A DNA stretch of 64,000 bases. It comes from Polynucleobacter sphagniphilus. Its GTDB lineage: Bacteria > Pseudomonadota > Gammaproteobacteria > Burkholderiales > Burkholderiaceae. The notes under the pieces were generated by a model. That model made no database searches, was not told the origin of the DNA, and was given only the letters and a program-made list of their open reading frames with translations. The stretch covers positions 289,782 through 353,781 of the forward strand of contig NZ_MPIY01000017.1 of NCBI RefSeq assembly GCF_001953355.1, given 5' to 3'. Below are positions 17,877 to 26,543 of this stretch, piece by piece; the first letter of the stretch is position 1, and the number at the start of each line of letters is the position of its first letter. Made by a program: the position numbers and the translations under genes.

Positions 17877-19131
17877 AATCAATATCTCCTAATGCGCGTT
17901 CAATCAGGCGCTGTTTAATAAAGTGGCTTTTATTGACCAGACCCAGCCCCCAGTTGCGAATTTGGCGCTCAGCACTACTCGAGCCTGAAAATAATTTTTT
18001 GAGCTTGTCTGTAACCCATAGTAAGGCGTCAGTATCGCCTTGGCGCTGACGCTCATAACGACGTAAAAGCACCAGATCACTGAGCGATCTAAATGCTTCA
18101 CGCTGATTCAAAATGTGAAGTAGCGAAGCCACATCGCGCATACCTAGGTTTAGTCCTTGCCCTGCCAAAGGGTGCATCACGTGGGCAGCATCGCCAATCA
18201 GCACAACCTTGGGGAATTGTGCGGGACCAATAAAACGTTTGGCACGAATTTTTCTTAATGGAAAAGCGGCAACTTCAGAATTCAGTGTGAGATTACCCAG
18301 CTGTTTGCAAATCGCACCGCCAGCAATCTCTTCAAATTGCTTTACCCAAGCAGTTTGATCCAGTTTGAGAAGTTCAGCAGCTTTTTCTGGCGAAGTTGAC
18401 CACACCATGGAGGCTTGCTGATGAGGAAGTGGGAGCATTGCAATGATATCGCCATCCGGTAAGAACCATTGATAGGCCGTTTCCAAATGGGGGTGAGTAC
18501 AAATCCAGTTGGCAACTACAGCGCTTTGCGAATAACTTTCTTCGCTGGCTTCAATGCCAATCGCAGAGCGAATTTGCGAATGAGCACCGTCTGCTGCAAT
18601 GACAATTTGGGCGCGTATAGACTCACTCTTTGCCAAGTGAAGGGTGGTACCATCTTGATCCACATCGATGGTTTGCAAGCTATCACTGCAGCGTTCTAAT
18701 TTATTTTGGAAGCGACTCGCTTGATCTAAAGTGTGTTCAATTAAATTGGACTCACCAATCCAGGCCAGTTGAGGTGTGCCAGATTCGAAGGCTGATAAAT
18801 GCAGTTGATCGGTTTTCTGGGCGCGATCCCCATAAATACGCATGTCGCGCACTGGCTGCATGCGGCCGTGATCCAAGGCATCCCAAATTTGTAAGCGACG
18901 GAGTATTTTTTGCGTGCCGGGTGAAAAGGCATAGATTCGTTGTCCCCACTGAGGGCCTTGAGGGCTGGGGCATGGGTTTGCTAAATCAGGTGCAATTTGG
19001 ACGGTTTGTAGACCCATTTGGGCTAAACCGAGCGCACAAGCCTTACCAACAATGCCTCCGCCAACAACGGCGACATCAAAAGTGCGTGTTTGGGCCAGTT
19101 TATTTGGGTTATTTTGGTGTGCATCAGACAT
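17869..19131 (-). CDS. FAD-dependent ubiquinone biosynthesis hydroxylase (UbiH/UbiF/Coq6 family)
   Basis: A 420-residue flavoprotein monooxygenase. The N-terminal dinucleotide motif VVGGGIVGKACALGLAQMGL, the DG motif (IVIAADGAHSQIRSAIGI) and the GD/FAD-ribose motif (VVLIGDAAHVMHPLAGQGLNLGMRDV) are all intact. Members hydroxylate C1, C5 or C6 of the polyprenyl-phenol ring in ubiquinone biosynthesis, often promiscuously in betaproteobacteria, so I do not choose between UbiH, UbiI and UbiM. No Shine-Dalgarno; TATCAT ends 6 nt before the ATG. It heads the operon with dsbC, M61 peptidase and ung, divergent from ychF with 40 bp between. Confidence 0.88.
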   Translation of the reverse strand: MSDAHQNNPNKLAQTRTFDVAVVGGGIVGKACALGLAQMGLQTVQIAPDLANPCPSPQGPQWGQRIYAFSPGTQKILRRLQIWDALDHGRMQPVRDMRIYGDRAQKTDQLHLSAFESGTPQLAWIGESNLIEHTLDQASRFQNKLERCSDSLQTIDVDQDGTTLHLAKSESIRAQIVIAADGAHSQIRSAIGIEASEESYSQSAVVANWICTHPHLETAYQWFLPDGDIIAMLPLPHQQASMVWSTSPEKAAELLKLDQTAWVKQFEEIAGGAICKQLGNLTLNSEVAAFPLRKIRAKRFIGPAQFPKVVLIGDAAHVMHPLAGQGLNLGMRDVASLLHILNQREAFRSLSDLVLLRRYERQRQGDTDALLWVTDKLKKLFSGSSSAERQIRNWGLGLVNKSHFIKQRLIERALGDIDFE

Positions 19132-19137
19132 AACTCG

Positions 19138-19143
19138 ATGATA
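19138..19143 (-). promoter_or_regulatory. TATCAT -10-like element 6 nt before the ubiH-like ATG
   Basis: On the minus strand TATCAT is followed by CGAGTT and the ATG, with no ribosome-binding site. A possible -35 (TTGTAA) is 15 bp upstream. Candidate leaderless promoter facing away from that of ychF. Confidence 0.4.
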
Positions 19144-19159
19144 TCGAAACCGAGCCCTT

Positions 19160-19165
19160 TACAAT
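19160..19165 (+). promoter_or_regulatory. TACAAT -10-like element 6 nt before ychF
   Basis: TACAAT, then ACGTTC, then the ychF ATG at 19172, with no Shine-Dalgarno. Candidate leaderless promoter. Its upstream region overlaps that of the divergent ubiH-like gene. Confidence 0.4.
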
Positions 19166-19171
19166 ACGTTC

Positions 19172-20266
19172 ATGTCTTTGAAATGTGGCATCGTCGGCCT
19201 GCCTAATGTCGGCAAATCTACCCTCTTTAACGCGCTTACCAAAGCTGGAATCGCTGCAGAAAACTATCCCTTCTGCACGATTGAGCCCAATGTAGGTGTT
19301 GTTGAGGTTCCTGACCCCCGTTTAGCGGCTTTGGCTGAGATCGTCAAGCCAGAGCGGATACTTCCTGCCACAGTCGAGTTTGTCGATATTGCTGGTTTAG
19401 TGGCGGGCGCCTCCAAAGGAGAGGGTCTTGGTAATCAGTTTTTGGCGAATATTCGCGAAACCGATGCCATTACCCATGTGGTGCGTTGTTTTGATGATCC
19501 CAACATCATTCACGTTGCCGGGAAAATTGATCCAATTGCAGATATTGGCGTAATTGATACTGAGCTGGCCTTATCTGATCTCACTACGGTGGAGAAAACA
19601 TTAAATCGCTCCTCTAAGGCCGCCAAATCAGGAAATGACAAAGAAGCTGCCGCATTAGTAGCTGTGTTGACTAAAGTGCAAGCCCACCTAGATCAGGCTT
19701 TACCGGTGCGCAGCATGCAGTTAACGGAAGAGGAAAATCTTGTTTTAAAGCCACTGTGCTTGATTACAGCCAAACCAGCGATGTATGTTGCCAATGTGAA
19801 AGAAGATGGATTTAGTAACAACCCACACTTAGATGCTGTAATTGCGCATGCCGCTAAAGAGGGTGCTCCAGTTGTGGCGGTCTGCGCCGCAATTGAGGCA
19901 GAAATCGCTGATTTGGATGATACTGATAAGGCCGAGTTCTTGTCAGATCTAGGTATGGATGAGCCGGGCTTGGACCGCGTTATTCGTGCTGGCTACCGTC
20001 TTTTGGGCCTGCAAACCTACTTTACGGCTGGTGTTAAAGAAGTGCGTGCATGGACGATTCATCAGGGTGATACTGCCCCACAAGCTGCTGGCGTGATCCA
20101 TACTGATTTTGAGCGTGGCTTTATTCGCGCGCAGACTATTGCCTACGATGATTTCATTCAATTTAAAGGTGAAGCCGGCTCCAAAGAGGCTGGAAAAATG
20201 CGTGCAGAGGGCAAAGAGTATGTTGTCAAAGATGGCGATGTGCTCAACTTTCTGTTTAATGTATAG
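19172..20266 (+). CDS. ychF: Redox-regulated ribosome-binding ATPase/GTPase YchF
   Basis: A 364-residue universally conserved Obg-family P-loop protein. The N-terminal [34 protein letters not shown] holds the P-loop and switch [21 protein letters not shown] is switch II; a helical coiled-coil insert (about 130-190) and a C-terminal TGS domain ([13 protein letters not shown]...[13 protein letters not shown]) follow. YchF hydrolyses ATP, binds ribosomes and is linked to oxidative-stress control. Monocistronic: short divergent spacer upstream, bidirectional terminator downstream. Confidence 0.97.
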   Translation: MSLKCGIVGLPNVGKSTLFNALTKAGIAAENYPFCTIEPNVGVVEVPDPRLAALAEIVKPERILPATVEFVDIAGLVAGASKGEGLGNQFLANIRETDAITHVVRCFDDPNIIHVAGKIDPIADIGVIDTELALSDLTTVEKTLNRSSKAAKSGNDKEAAALVAVLTKVQAHLDQALPVRSMQLTEEENLVLKPLCLITAKPAMYVANVKEDGFSNNPHLDAVIAHAAKEGAPVVAVCAAIEAEIADLDDTDKAEFLSDLGMDEPGLDRVIRAGYRLLGLQTYFTAGVKEVRAWTIHQGDTAPQAAGVIHTDFERGFIRAQTIAYDDFIQFKGEAGSKEAGKMRAEGKEYVVKDGDVLNFLFNV

Positions 20267-20282
20267 ATGCTCAAAACAGCTT

Positions 20283-20339
20283 AGCTAGCCTTGCAAAAAA
20301 AAGCCCTTACATTTCTGTAGGAGCTTTTTGTTGCTAGCT
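20283..20339. terminator. Bidirectional terminator between ychF and the winged-helix gene
   Basis: An inner imperfect hairpin centred on 20301-20328 (AAAAAAAAGC on one side, GCTTTTT on the other, with TTACA...TGTAG at the top) lies within a perfect outer pair AGCTAGC (20283-20289) and GCTAGCT (20333-20339). A-tract and T-tract on opposite sides allow function for both convergent genes. Confidence 0.75.
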
Positions 20340-20349
20340 TGGAAGTGGT

Positions 20350-20700
20350 CTAGTTCGCCTTAACGGCCTTCTCTAGACATTTTGAAATCTCTTCATAGCG
20401 TTTTAAGGCCAATTGTGTTGGTAATACCTCTTTTTTGCGACCATCATCATTGGCAACCATTTTGATATAGCCCATGGCACTCAAATTTTTGAGGCGGCCA
20501 TGTAAAGTCGCTTGAGAACCCAAGTCGGCAAGAGAAATTAGATCGCCTACTAAGGTCGATTCATTAGCTTGGTATGACAATACGATTTTATTAAGCAAGC
20601 CTTCTTCGATGTTGTCCAGTTTTTTCCCTGGATTAATGCGATCTAAGACATCGATCAGATTTAAAAATCGTAGATAGGATGAGGGTTTATTACTTGGCAT
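20350..20700 (-). CDS. Small winged-helix-like DNA-binding protein
   Basis: A 116-residue protein I recognise only at fold level. LLNKIVLSYQANESTLVGDLISLADLGSQATLHGRLKNLSAMGYIKMVANDDGRKKEVLPTQLALKRYEEI reads as a MarR-like winged helix: a helix-turn-helix with a recognition helix at about 68-80, then a basic beta hairpin wing (NDDGRKKEV) and the conserved 'LT..G' position replaced by 'PTQLAL'. Likely a transcriptional regulator. It is divergent from the membrane protein gene at 20799, which could be its target, and is separated from ychF by a terminator. Confidence 0.7.
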   Translation of the reverse strand: MPSNKPSSYLRFLNLIDVLDRINPGKKLDNIEEGLLNKIVLSYQANESTLVGDLISLADLGSQATLHGRLKNLSAMGYIKMVANDDGRKKEVLPTQLALKRYEEISKCLEKAVKAN

Positions 20701-20785
20701 GTTTTGGATGATTTGCTTAGATGCTTTTATGAGTATATTCCCTTAAAGTACAAAAATAATTAAGAAGCTACTACTTAAATCAAAT

Positions 20786-20791
20786 TATATT
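20786..20791 (+). promoter_or_regulatory. TATATT -10-like element 7 nt before the membrane-protein ATG
   Basis: TATATT, then GTTCGCA, then the ATG at 20799; no Shine-Dalgarno. Candidate leaderless promoter in an AT-rich divergent spacer. Confidence 0.4.
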
Positions 20792-20798
20792 GTTCGCA

Positions 20799-21359
20799 AT
20801 GACTAAGTACACAACAGAAGGTCTCATTGGCATTGCAATTAGCGCGATTACTTACGCGCTACTTTTTTATCTAAATGACTGGTTAACGCAGTATGTAGCC
20901 TATGGTTTGGGTGTGAGCTGGATTTATTTACCCGCTGGCTTACGTTTATTTTTAACCCTCATCTTTGGATTTCCTGGTGCGCTTGGTATTGCATTAGCCA
21001 CTTTTTTAATTAGCCACTTGGGCGTCTTCTCGCAAGACCTCGTCACTTGCATTGGTATTGCAATCATTTCAGGCTTTGCGCCCTATCTTGCGAGAGTGTT
21101 TGTTTTAATGAATATCAAGATTGCACCAGATTTAAGCGATCTTAATTTCCCCAAGCTCTTATTTTGCATGGTGATTTATGCCTTATTCAGCTCTGGTTTG
21201 CATCAATGGTGGTTTGCCACTAGAGGCCTTGCAAATACTGGGGGTATTAATTACTTTATTGCGATGTTTACGGGCGATGTAATGGGCACAGTTTTGATGG
21301 TGACCAGTATTAAGTATGGTCTAGATTATTTAAAGGATTTCAGAAAAATAAGGCCTTAA
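20799..21359 (+). CDS. Membrane protein of unknown function
   Basis: A 186-residue protein with about five hydrophobic helices ([100 protein letters not shown]). The '[20 protein letters not shown]...' and '[11 protein letters not shown]' spacing recalls MASE1-type sensory membrane domains, which normally precede signalling domains, but no output domain follows here. I do not assign a function. I prefer ATG 20799 to a TTG nine bases upstream. Its last 20 bp overlap the end of trpC on the other strand. Confidence 0.7.
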   Translation: MTKYTTEGLIGIAISAITYALLFYLNDWLTQYVAYGLGVSWIYLPAGLRLFLTLIFGFPGALGIALATFLISHLGVFSQDLVTCIGIAIISGFAPYLARVFVLMNIKIAPDLSDLNFPKLLFCMVIYALFSSGLHQWWFATRGLANTGGINYFIAMFTGDVMGTVLMVTSIKYGLDYLKDFRKIRP

Positions 21360-22143
21360 GTCCTTCGCCTGGGTCGTTTGCGCGCATAAAGGCTTCCCCC
21401 ACCAAAAATGCATTCACATTATGCTCACGCATCAGTTCAACGTCATTGCGACCCATGATTCCTGATTCAGTCACCAAGGTTTTATCCTGCGGCACCATAG
21501 AGAGTAGGGATAGGGTTGTTTGGAGAGTTACTTCAAATGTTTTGAGGTTGCGATTATTAATCCCAAGTAGAGGTGTTTTGAGTTCGAGAGCGCGCTCGAG
21601 TTCTGCGGCATCATGCACTTCTACTAGAACATCAAGGCCTAACTCGTGAGCACACACCTCAAGCTCTTTCATCTGATGAAGTCCAAGGCAAGCAACAATC
21701 AATAGAATCGCATCAGCCCCAATGGCACGAGCTTCATAGATTTGATAGGGGTCAATCGTAAAATCTTTTCTTAAGACTGGAATCTGGCATGCTGCACGCG
21801 CCGCTTGGAGATAGGCATTGCTGCCTTGAAAGTAGTCTGTATCAGTTAAAACCGATAAACAGGCTGCACCATTTTTTTCATACGTTTTTGCAATTTCTGC
21901 TGGAACAAAGTGGTCACGCAGAATGCCTTTGCTGGGGCTAGCTTTCTTGATTTCAGCAATCACCCCAGGCATTCCTGCGGCAATCTTTTGATGGATAGCA
22001 TGAATGAAGCCACGTGTTTTCAGCAAGGGATCATGTTGATTGGCCTCTGCTTGTTCACGCTGATTTGCCAGCGAGATTTTTTTTGAGTGTGCCGCAACCT
22101 CTATTTTTTTGGTCGCAACAATTTTATCGAGAATATCGCTCAT
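21340..22143 (-). CDS. trpC: Indole-3-glycerol phosphate synthase
   Basis: A 267-residue (beta/alpha)8 enzyme converting CdRP to indole-3-glycerol phosphate in tryptophan synthesis. Family marks include [66 protein letters not shown] and the phosphate-binding VTESGIM...AFLVGEAFM. It is monofunctional, not fused to TrpF. It is the last gene of rpe-trpEGDC, 11 bp after trpD. Confidence 0.97.
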   Translation of the reverse strand: MSDILDKIVATKKIEVAAHSKKISLANQREQAEANQHDPLLKTRGFIHAIHQKIAAGMPGVIAEIKKASPSKGILRDHFVPAEIAKTYEKNGAACLSVLTDTDYFQGSNAYLQAARAACQIPVLRKDFTIDPYQIYEARAIGADAILLIVACLGLHQMKELEVCAHELGLDVLVEVHDAAELERALELKTPLLGINNRNLKTFEVTLQTTLSLLSMVPQDKTLVTESGIMGRNDVELMREHNVNAFLVGEAFMRANDPGEGLKALFF

Positions 22144-22154
22144 GAATTCAGTAA

Positions 22155-23180
22155 TTAGTTAATTTGGCTGGCGCTTACAAATTGATTGAGTTTTTGACGG
22201 GCTGCTCCTGAGGCAATTGCGACTTTTGCCATTGCAATACCTTGGGTGATATCTTTTGCAATACCTGCAACATACAAGGTAGCTCCAGCATTGAAGCAAA
22301 CGATATCACTTGCTGACCCAGCTTTGCCATCCAATACATCAAGCACTATTTTTTTCGATTCTTCTGCATTGGCGACTTGAAAGCTATTGGTCAATGCCGT
22401 ACTGAAACCAAATTGACTTGGATGAATTTCGTATTCGCGCACTAAACCATCTTTAAGTTCGCCAACAAGAGTGGGGCCCTCAAGAGAAATCTCATCCAGT
22501 CCATCACGGCCATATACAACCAAAGCATGTGTCATTCCAAGAGCATGCAAGACCCTTGCCTGGATACCCACCAGATCTGGATGAAAGACGCCCATCAAGA
22601 TGCGTTTTGCATCTGCTGGATTAGTTAGTGGTCCGAGGATATTAAAAATCGTGCGCACACCCAATTCCTTGCGGATGGGGGCTACATTTTTCATGGCAGG
22701 GTGATGGTTAGGCGCAAACATGAAGCCTGCCCCCACCTCCGTGATGCAATGAGCAACTTGGTCGGCTGATAGGTCGAGTCTGACGCCGAGAGATTCTAAA
22801 ACATCAGCACTGCCAGATTTACTGCTCACACTGCGATTGCCGTGTTTAGCAATTTTTGCTCCTGCGGCTGCCGCAACAAACATCGCTGCAGTAGAGATAT
22901 TGAAGGTGTGCGCCCCGTCGCCCCCTGTGCCAACTACATCGACCAAATGACTGCGGTCAGTGACTTCTACGGGTGTGGCAAATTCGCGCATGACTTGTGC
23001 TGCTGCTGCAATTTCACCAACAGTTTCTTTTTTAGTCCGCAGTGCAATTAAGAGGCCTGCAACCAAAGTGGGGTGCATTTCTCCGCTCATAATGAGGCGC
23101 ATCATTGCTGTCATTTCATCATGAAACAATTCTCGATGTTCAATGCAGCGCTGTAATGCTTCTTGGGGGGTAATGGGCAT
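22155..23180 (-). CDS. trpD: Anthranilate phosphoribosyltransferase
   Basis: A 341-residue enzyme that joins anthranilate to PRPP. The PRPP loop [28 protein letters not shown], the [18 protein letters not shown] anthranilate-site segment and [36 protein letters not shown] are complete. It is unfused to TrpG, as usual in betaproteobacteria. It begins 16 bp after trpG and is followed by trpC. Confidence 0.97.
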   Translation of the reverse strand: MPITPQEALQRCIEHRELFHDEMTAMMRLIMSGEMHPTLVAGLLIALRTKKETVGEIAAAAQVMREFATPVEVTDRSHLVDVVGTGGDGAHTFNISTAAMFVAAAAGAKIAKHGNRSVSSKSGSADVLESLGVRLDLSADQVAHCITEVGAGFMFAPNHHPAMKNVAPIRKELGVRTIFNILGPLTNPADAKRILMGVFHPDLVGIQARVLHALGMTHALVVYGRDGLDEISLEGPTLVGELKDGLVREYEIHPSQFGFSTALTNSFQVANAEESKKIVLDVLDGKAGSASDIVCFNAGATLYVAGIAKDITQGIAMAKVAIASGAARQKLNQFVSASQIN

Positions 23181-23196
23181 AAGCTGGTTTGCTGAA

Positions 23197-23763
23197 TTAA
23201 TTATTTTTCAGAAAATTCTGAAGCAGCGCATGGCCATACTCTGAAAGAATGGATTCAGGGTGAAATTGCACGCCTTCAACTGCCAGCTGGCGATGACGCA
23301 CACCCATAATTTCACCATCAGAAGATGTAGCGGTAATTTCCAGTTCTGCTGGAATAGAGCTTTTCTCAATTGCAAGCGAGTGATACCGAGTCACCTTAAA
23401 TGGATTAGGGAGATCTTTAAAGACGCCCTCACCAGTGTGTGAGATCAAATCAGTCTTGCCGTGCATGACTTTTTGGGCGCGAATAATTTTTCCACCAAAT
23501 GCTTCACCAATCGCCTGATGACCCAAGCACACTCCAAGAATGGGAATCTGACCTGCATAGCGTTTAATTGTGTCCACTGAAATTCCAGCCTCTGCTGGAC
23601 TACAGGGTCCCGGTGAAATACAAATACGCGCAGGATGTAAGGCGGCAATTGCATCAACAGTAATCTCGTCATTACGAACTACCTTTACCTCTTCACCCAA
23701 TTCTGCAAAATATTGCACGAGGTTGTAGGTAAAAGAATCATAGTTATCAATCATTAGGAGCAT
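23197..23763 (-). CDS. trpG: Anthranilate synthase component II (glutamine amidotransferase)
   Basis: A 188-residue class-I glutamine amidotransferase supplying ammonia to TrpE. The nucleophile elbow [17 protein letters not shown] carries the catalytic Cys, and GVQFHPESI holds the His-Glu pair. The same subunit may serve aminodeoxychorismate synthase if no separate PabA exists. The ATG at 23763 has a strong AAGGAGG five bases upstream, within the end of trpE, so the genes overlap by 17 bp and are coupled. Confidence 0.96.
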   Translation of the reverse strand: MLLMIDNYDSFTYNLVQYFAELGEEVKVVRNDEITVDAIAALHPARICISPGPCSPAEAGISVDTIKRYAGQIPILGVCLGHQAIGEAFGGKIIRAQKVMHGKTDLISHTGEGVFKDLPNPFKVTRYHSLAIEKSSIPAELEITATSSDGEIMGVRHRQLAVEGVQFHPESILSEYGHALLQNFLKNN

Positions 23764-25252
23764 CAAGTCCTCCTTGTACTAAATCGGCGGCCATTAAGAC
23801 GGCGCGCGCCTTGGCTTCGGTTTCTTTCCATTCGGCAGTTGGATCAGAGTCTGCCACTACCCCAGCACCCGCTTGAGAGTGAAGCATGCCATCGTGAATG
23901 ACGCCGGTACGAATTGCAATGGCTACATCCATATCGCCCGAGTAAGAGAGGTAGCCAACCGCGCCGCCATAAACGCCCCGTTTGACAATCTCCATCTCAT
24001 CAATGATTTCCATTGCTCTTATTTTTGGTGCACCAGATAAGGTTCCGGCAGGAAAGGTAGCGCGTAATACATCCATATTGCTCATATTGTCGAGCAATTC
24101 TCCCTCTACAGAGCTGACGATATGTTGCACGTGAGAATATTTCTCAATCGACATCGAGTCAGTCACTTTGACAGAACCGGTTTTAGCAATGCGCCCAACA
24201 TCATTACGCGCAAGATCAATCAACATCACATGCTCAGCAATTTCTTTTGGATCAGCCAATAGTTCTGTGGCTAGACGTTCATCTTCTTCGGGAGTGGCGC
24301 CACGCGGACGAGTTCCAGCCAACGGACGAATAGTCACCATCTTTGCCGATCCCCGCTTTTCTTGGCGTACCAAAATCTCTGGGGACGAACCTACCACTTG
24401 TAAATCCCCAAAGTCGTAGTAGTACATATAAGGCGATGGGTTTAAGGAGCGCAATGCTCTATAGAGTGACAGGGGTGAATCTGTGAATGGTTTGCTAATG
24501 CGCTGCCCAATCACAACCTGCATGCAATCGCCTGCCAAGATATATTCTTTGGTTTTGCGAACTGCATTTTCAAAATCTTCAGTTTTAAATCGACGAATTA
24601 ACTCTGTTTTTTTGCTGGCTTTAGAAGTAGGCATGCTCACCGGTTTGCTTAAGCAAGCAAGTAACTCTTTAAGTCTGGCATGAGCCCTTTCGTAGCCATC
24701 AGGCAAGCTTGGGTCGGCGTACACGATGAAATAGATTCGTCCAGCTACGTTATCCACCACTGCAAGTTCTTCAGTGAGCATTAACTGAATATCGGGAACG
24801 CCTAATTCATCGGGAAGGCTATGCCTTGCCAAGCGAGATTCAATATACCGAACGGTGTCATATCCAAAGTAACCAGCCAAGCCACCGCAAAAGCGAGGGA
24901 GGCCAGGTTGTAGTGCAACCTTAAAACGCTTGAAATAAGCATCCACAAAATCGAGCGGATTATCGCGATTGGTTTCAACTACTTTGCCATCAGTAAGAAC
25001 CTCAGTAAGCGGCTCAATTGGGGTACCAACGGTTCTTAAAACAGTTTTGGCTGGTAAGCCGATAAAAGAAAAACGCCCAAAGCGCTCGCCACCTAAAACG
25101 GATTCGAGTAGGTAGGTATTTTTTTTACCAAAGGCCTGTGTCAGCTTTACATAAAGCGATAAGGGGGTTTCTAGATCAGCCAAAACCTCTTTTACGAGAG
25201 GGATGCGATTAAACCCCTGTTTAGCTAGGGCACTAAATTCTTCACGTTGCAT
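23747..25252 (-). CDS. trpE: Anthranilate synthase component I
   Basis: A 501-residue chorismate-using enzyme. The feedback site [18 protein letters not shown] includes the LLES tryptophan-binding element, and the catalytic domain has [33 protein letters not shown] and [20 protein letters not shown]. With TrpG it makes anthranilate. Its ATG overlaps the rpe stop by one base (TAATG), so there is no leader or attenuator directly before trpE; control must act upstream of rpe. Confidence 0.97.
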   Translation of the reverse strand: MQREEFSALAKQGFNRIPLVKEVLADLETPLSLYVKLTQAFGKKNTYLLESVLGGERFGRFSFIGLPAKTVLRTVGTPIEPLTEVLTDGKVVETNRDNPLDFVDAYFKRFKVALQPGLPRFCGGLAGYFGYDTVRYIESRLARHSLPDELGVPDIQLMLTEELAVVDNVAGRIYFIVYADPSLPDGYERAHARLKELLACLSKPVSMPTSKASKKTELIRRFKTEDFENAVRKTKEYILAGDCMQVVIGQRISKPFTDSPLSLYRALRSLNPSPYMYYYDFGDLQVVGSSPEILVRQEKRGSAKMVTIRPLAGTRPRGATPEEDERLATELLADPKEIAEHVMLIDLARNDVGRIAKTGSVKVTDSMSIEKYSHVQHIVSSVEGELLDNMSNMDVLRATFPAGTLSGAPKIRAMEIIDEMEIVKRGVYGGAVGYLSYSGDMDVAIAIRTGVIHDGMLHSQAGAGVVADSDPTAEWKETEAKARAVLMAADLVQGGLDAPND

Positions 25253-25968
25253 TAGATGTTTCCTAGCTCAGTGCGCATCGCCTCAATCACTGCCGTGTAA
25301 TTTTCTTTGCCAAAAATAGCAGAGCCAGCCACAAAAGTATCGGCACCCGCTTTTGCAACTTGAGCAATATTGTCAACTTTGATACCGCCATCTACTTCAA
25401 GGCGAATATGGCGACCAGTTTCTTGTTGATACCGGTCTAGGCGAGCACGTACATCAGCAATTTTCTGCAGCGTGCTCGGAATAAATGATTGCCCACCAAA
25501 CCCTGGATTGACTGACATGAGTAAAACAAGGTCAACTAATTCAAGGGTGTGATCTAAATAGGCAAGCGAAGTTGCTGGATTTAAGACAATACCGGCTTGG
25601 CAACCTTGATCTCGAATGAGATTGAGCGTGCGGTTTACATGGGGGCTCGCTTCTGGATGAAAGCTAATAAGGTCTGCTCCAGCCTTGGCAAAATCCGGAA
25701 CAATCCGGTCAACTGGCTCAACCATTAAATGGACATCGATCAGGGCAGGTTTGCCGTTTTTCATGGCGTGCGGACGGATTGCCTCACAGACCAGGGGGCC
25801 AATAGTGAGGTTGGGGACATAATGATTGTCCATCACGTCAAAGTGAATCCAGTCGGCACCCGCAACTAATACGTCTTGAACTTCCTTGCCTAGACAGGCA
25901 AAGTCAGCCGACAAAATAGAGGGGGCAATGACAAATTGGGTGTCTGAAGTTGATTTCTGGCTATCCAT
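25252..25968 (-). CDS. rpe: Ribulose-phosphate 3-epimerase
   Basis: A 238-residue TIM-barrel epimerase interconverting ribulose-5-phosphate and xylulose-5-phosphate. Landmarks: [35 protein letters not shown] (metal and catalytic Asp/His), [13 protein letters not shown] and [12 protein letters not shown]. It leads the trp operon, plausibly because the pentose phosphate pathway feeds PRPP and erythrose-4-phosphate. No Shine-Dalgarno: a TAGAAT hexamer ends 6 nt before the ATG. In several relatives gph (phosphoglycolate phosphatase) sits between rpe and trpE; it is absent here. Confidence 0.97.
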   Translation of the reverse strand: MDSQKSTSDTQFVIAPSILSADFACLGKEVQDVLVAGADWIHFDVMDNHYVPNLTIGPLVCEAIRPHAMKNGKPALIDVHLMVEPVDRIVPDFAKAGADLISFHPEASPHVNRTLNLIRDQGCQAGIVLNPATSLAYLDHTLELVDLVLLMSVNPGFGGQSFIPSTLQKIADVRARLDRYQQETGRHIRLEVDGGIKVDNIAQVAKAGADTFVAGSAIFGKENYTAVIEAMRTELGNI

Positions 25969-25974
25969 CCCTAG

Positions 25975-25980
25975 ATTCTA
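25975..25980 (-). promoter_or_regulatory. TAGAAT -10-like element 6 nt before rpe
   Basis: TAGAAT, then CTAGGG, then the rpe ATG on the minus strand. This is the only space for the rpe-trp promoter, because apaG starts 31-49 bp away on the other strand. Candidate leaderless start. Confidence 0.4.
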
Positions 25981-26017
25981 GCTTGCAGTTGGCTTCTGGA
26001 TGGAGCAGAATTCCTCC

Positions 26018-26392
26018 ATGAACCCTCACGAAATCAGCATTATGGTCAGAACTCAGTATTTATCAGAGCAATCTGACCCAGATAACCACCAATTTGCCTT
26101 TGCCTACACCGTCACTATCCGTAATACGGGACAGTCTAGTGTTCAGTTGATTGCCCGTCATTGGCTCATTACGGATGGAGACAACGATGTTCAAGAGGTT
26201 CGGGGTTTGGGTGTGGTTGGTCAGCAACCCTTATTGCGCTCTGGAGAGCATTTTGAATACACCAGTTGGGCTACTTTACCCACCCCAGCGGGAACCATGC
26301 GTGGCGAATATTTTTGCGTTACTGAGGATGCCCAGTTCTTCCAAGCCCCCATCCCTGAGTTTGCGCTGGTGATGCCTAGAACCCTACATTAA
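26018..26392 (+). CDS. apaG: ApaG domain protein
   Basis: A 124-residue single-domain immunoglobulin-like beta protein of the ApaG/DUF525 family: MNPHEISIMVRTQYLSEQSDPDNHQFAFAYTVTIRNTG, then RHWLITDGDNDVQEVRGLGVVGQQPLL and GTMRGEYFC. It was named for a link to Co2+ resistance and Ap4A levels; its molecular role is unsettled. I choose ATG 26018 because the family is about 125 residues and starts just before this motif; an ATG at 26000 would add six residues. Divergent from rpe. Confidence 0.9.
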   Translation: MNPHEISIMVRTQYLSEQSDPDNHQFAFAYTVTIRNTGQSSVQLIARHWLITDGDNDVQEVRGLGVVGQQPLLRSGEHFEYTSWATLPTPAGTMRGEYFCVTEDAQFFQAPIPEFALVMPRTLH

Positions 26393-26404
26393 AGCTTGAT
26401 AGAG

Positions 26405-26518
26405 CTATTTTTTCCCTTTGCCGGTCCAAAGGACAATGAACAAGAGCAGCGCCAGTGCCAGACCTGCTTCAAAGACAAACATCAGCATTGGGTATTCATC
26501 AAGTAAATTGGCAATCAT
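26405..26518 (-). CDS. 37-residue predicted single-span membrane peptide
   Basis: A short reading frame, MIANLLDEYPMLMFVFEAGLALALLLFIVLWTGKGKK: an amphipathic start, one 20-residue transmembrane helix and a lysine-rich cytosolic tail (GKGKK), a typical small-membrane-protein layout. It ends 13 bp from the convergent apaG and starts 25 bp from the divergent mltA start. No strong Shine-Dalgarno. A longer in-frame version to 26665 exists but would run through the mltA signal sequence. Unknown function; whether it is expressed is uncertain. Confidence 0.5.
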   Translation of the reverse strand: MIANLLDEYPMLMFVFEAGLALALLLFIVLWTGKGKK

Positions 26519-26543
26519 GATTTCTATGTTCAGATTAAAAGCG

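Noticed and set aside
18630..19133. A 167-codon frame antisense to the ubiH-like gene
   Set aside because: It mirrors the coding strand of a conserved flavoprotein; no family resemblance and no start signals.
23747..25252. A trp leader peptide/attenuator before trpE
   Set aside because: trpE overlaps rpe by one base, leaving no leader space, and the rpe upstream gap has no tandem Trp codons or terminator.
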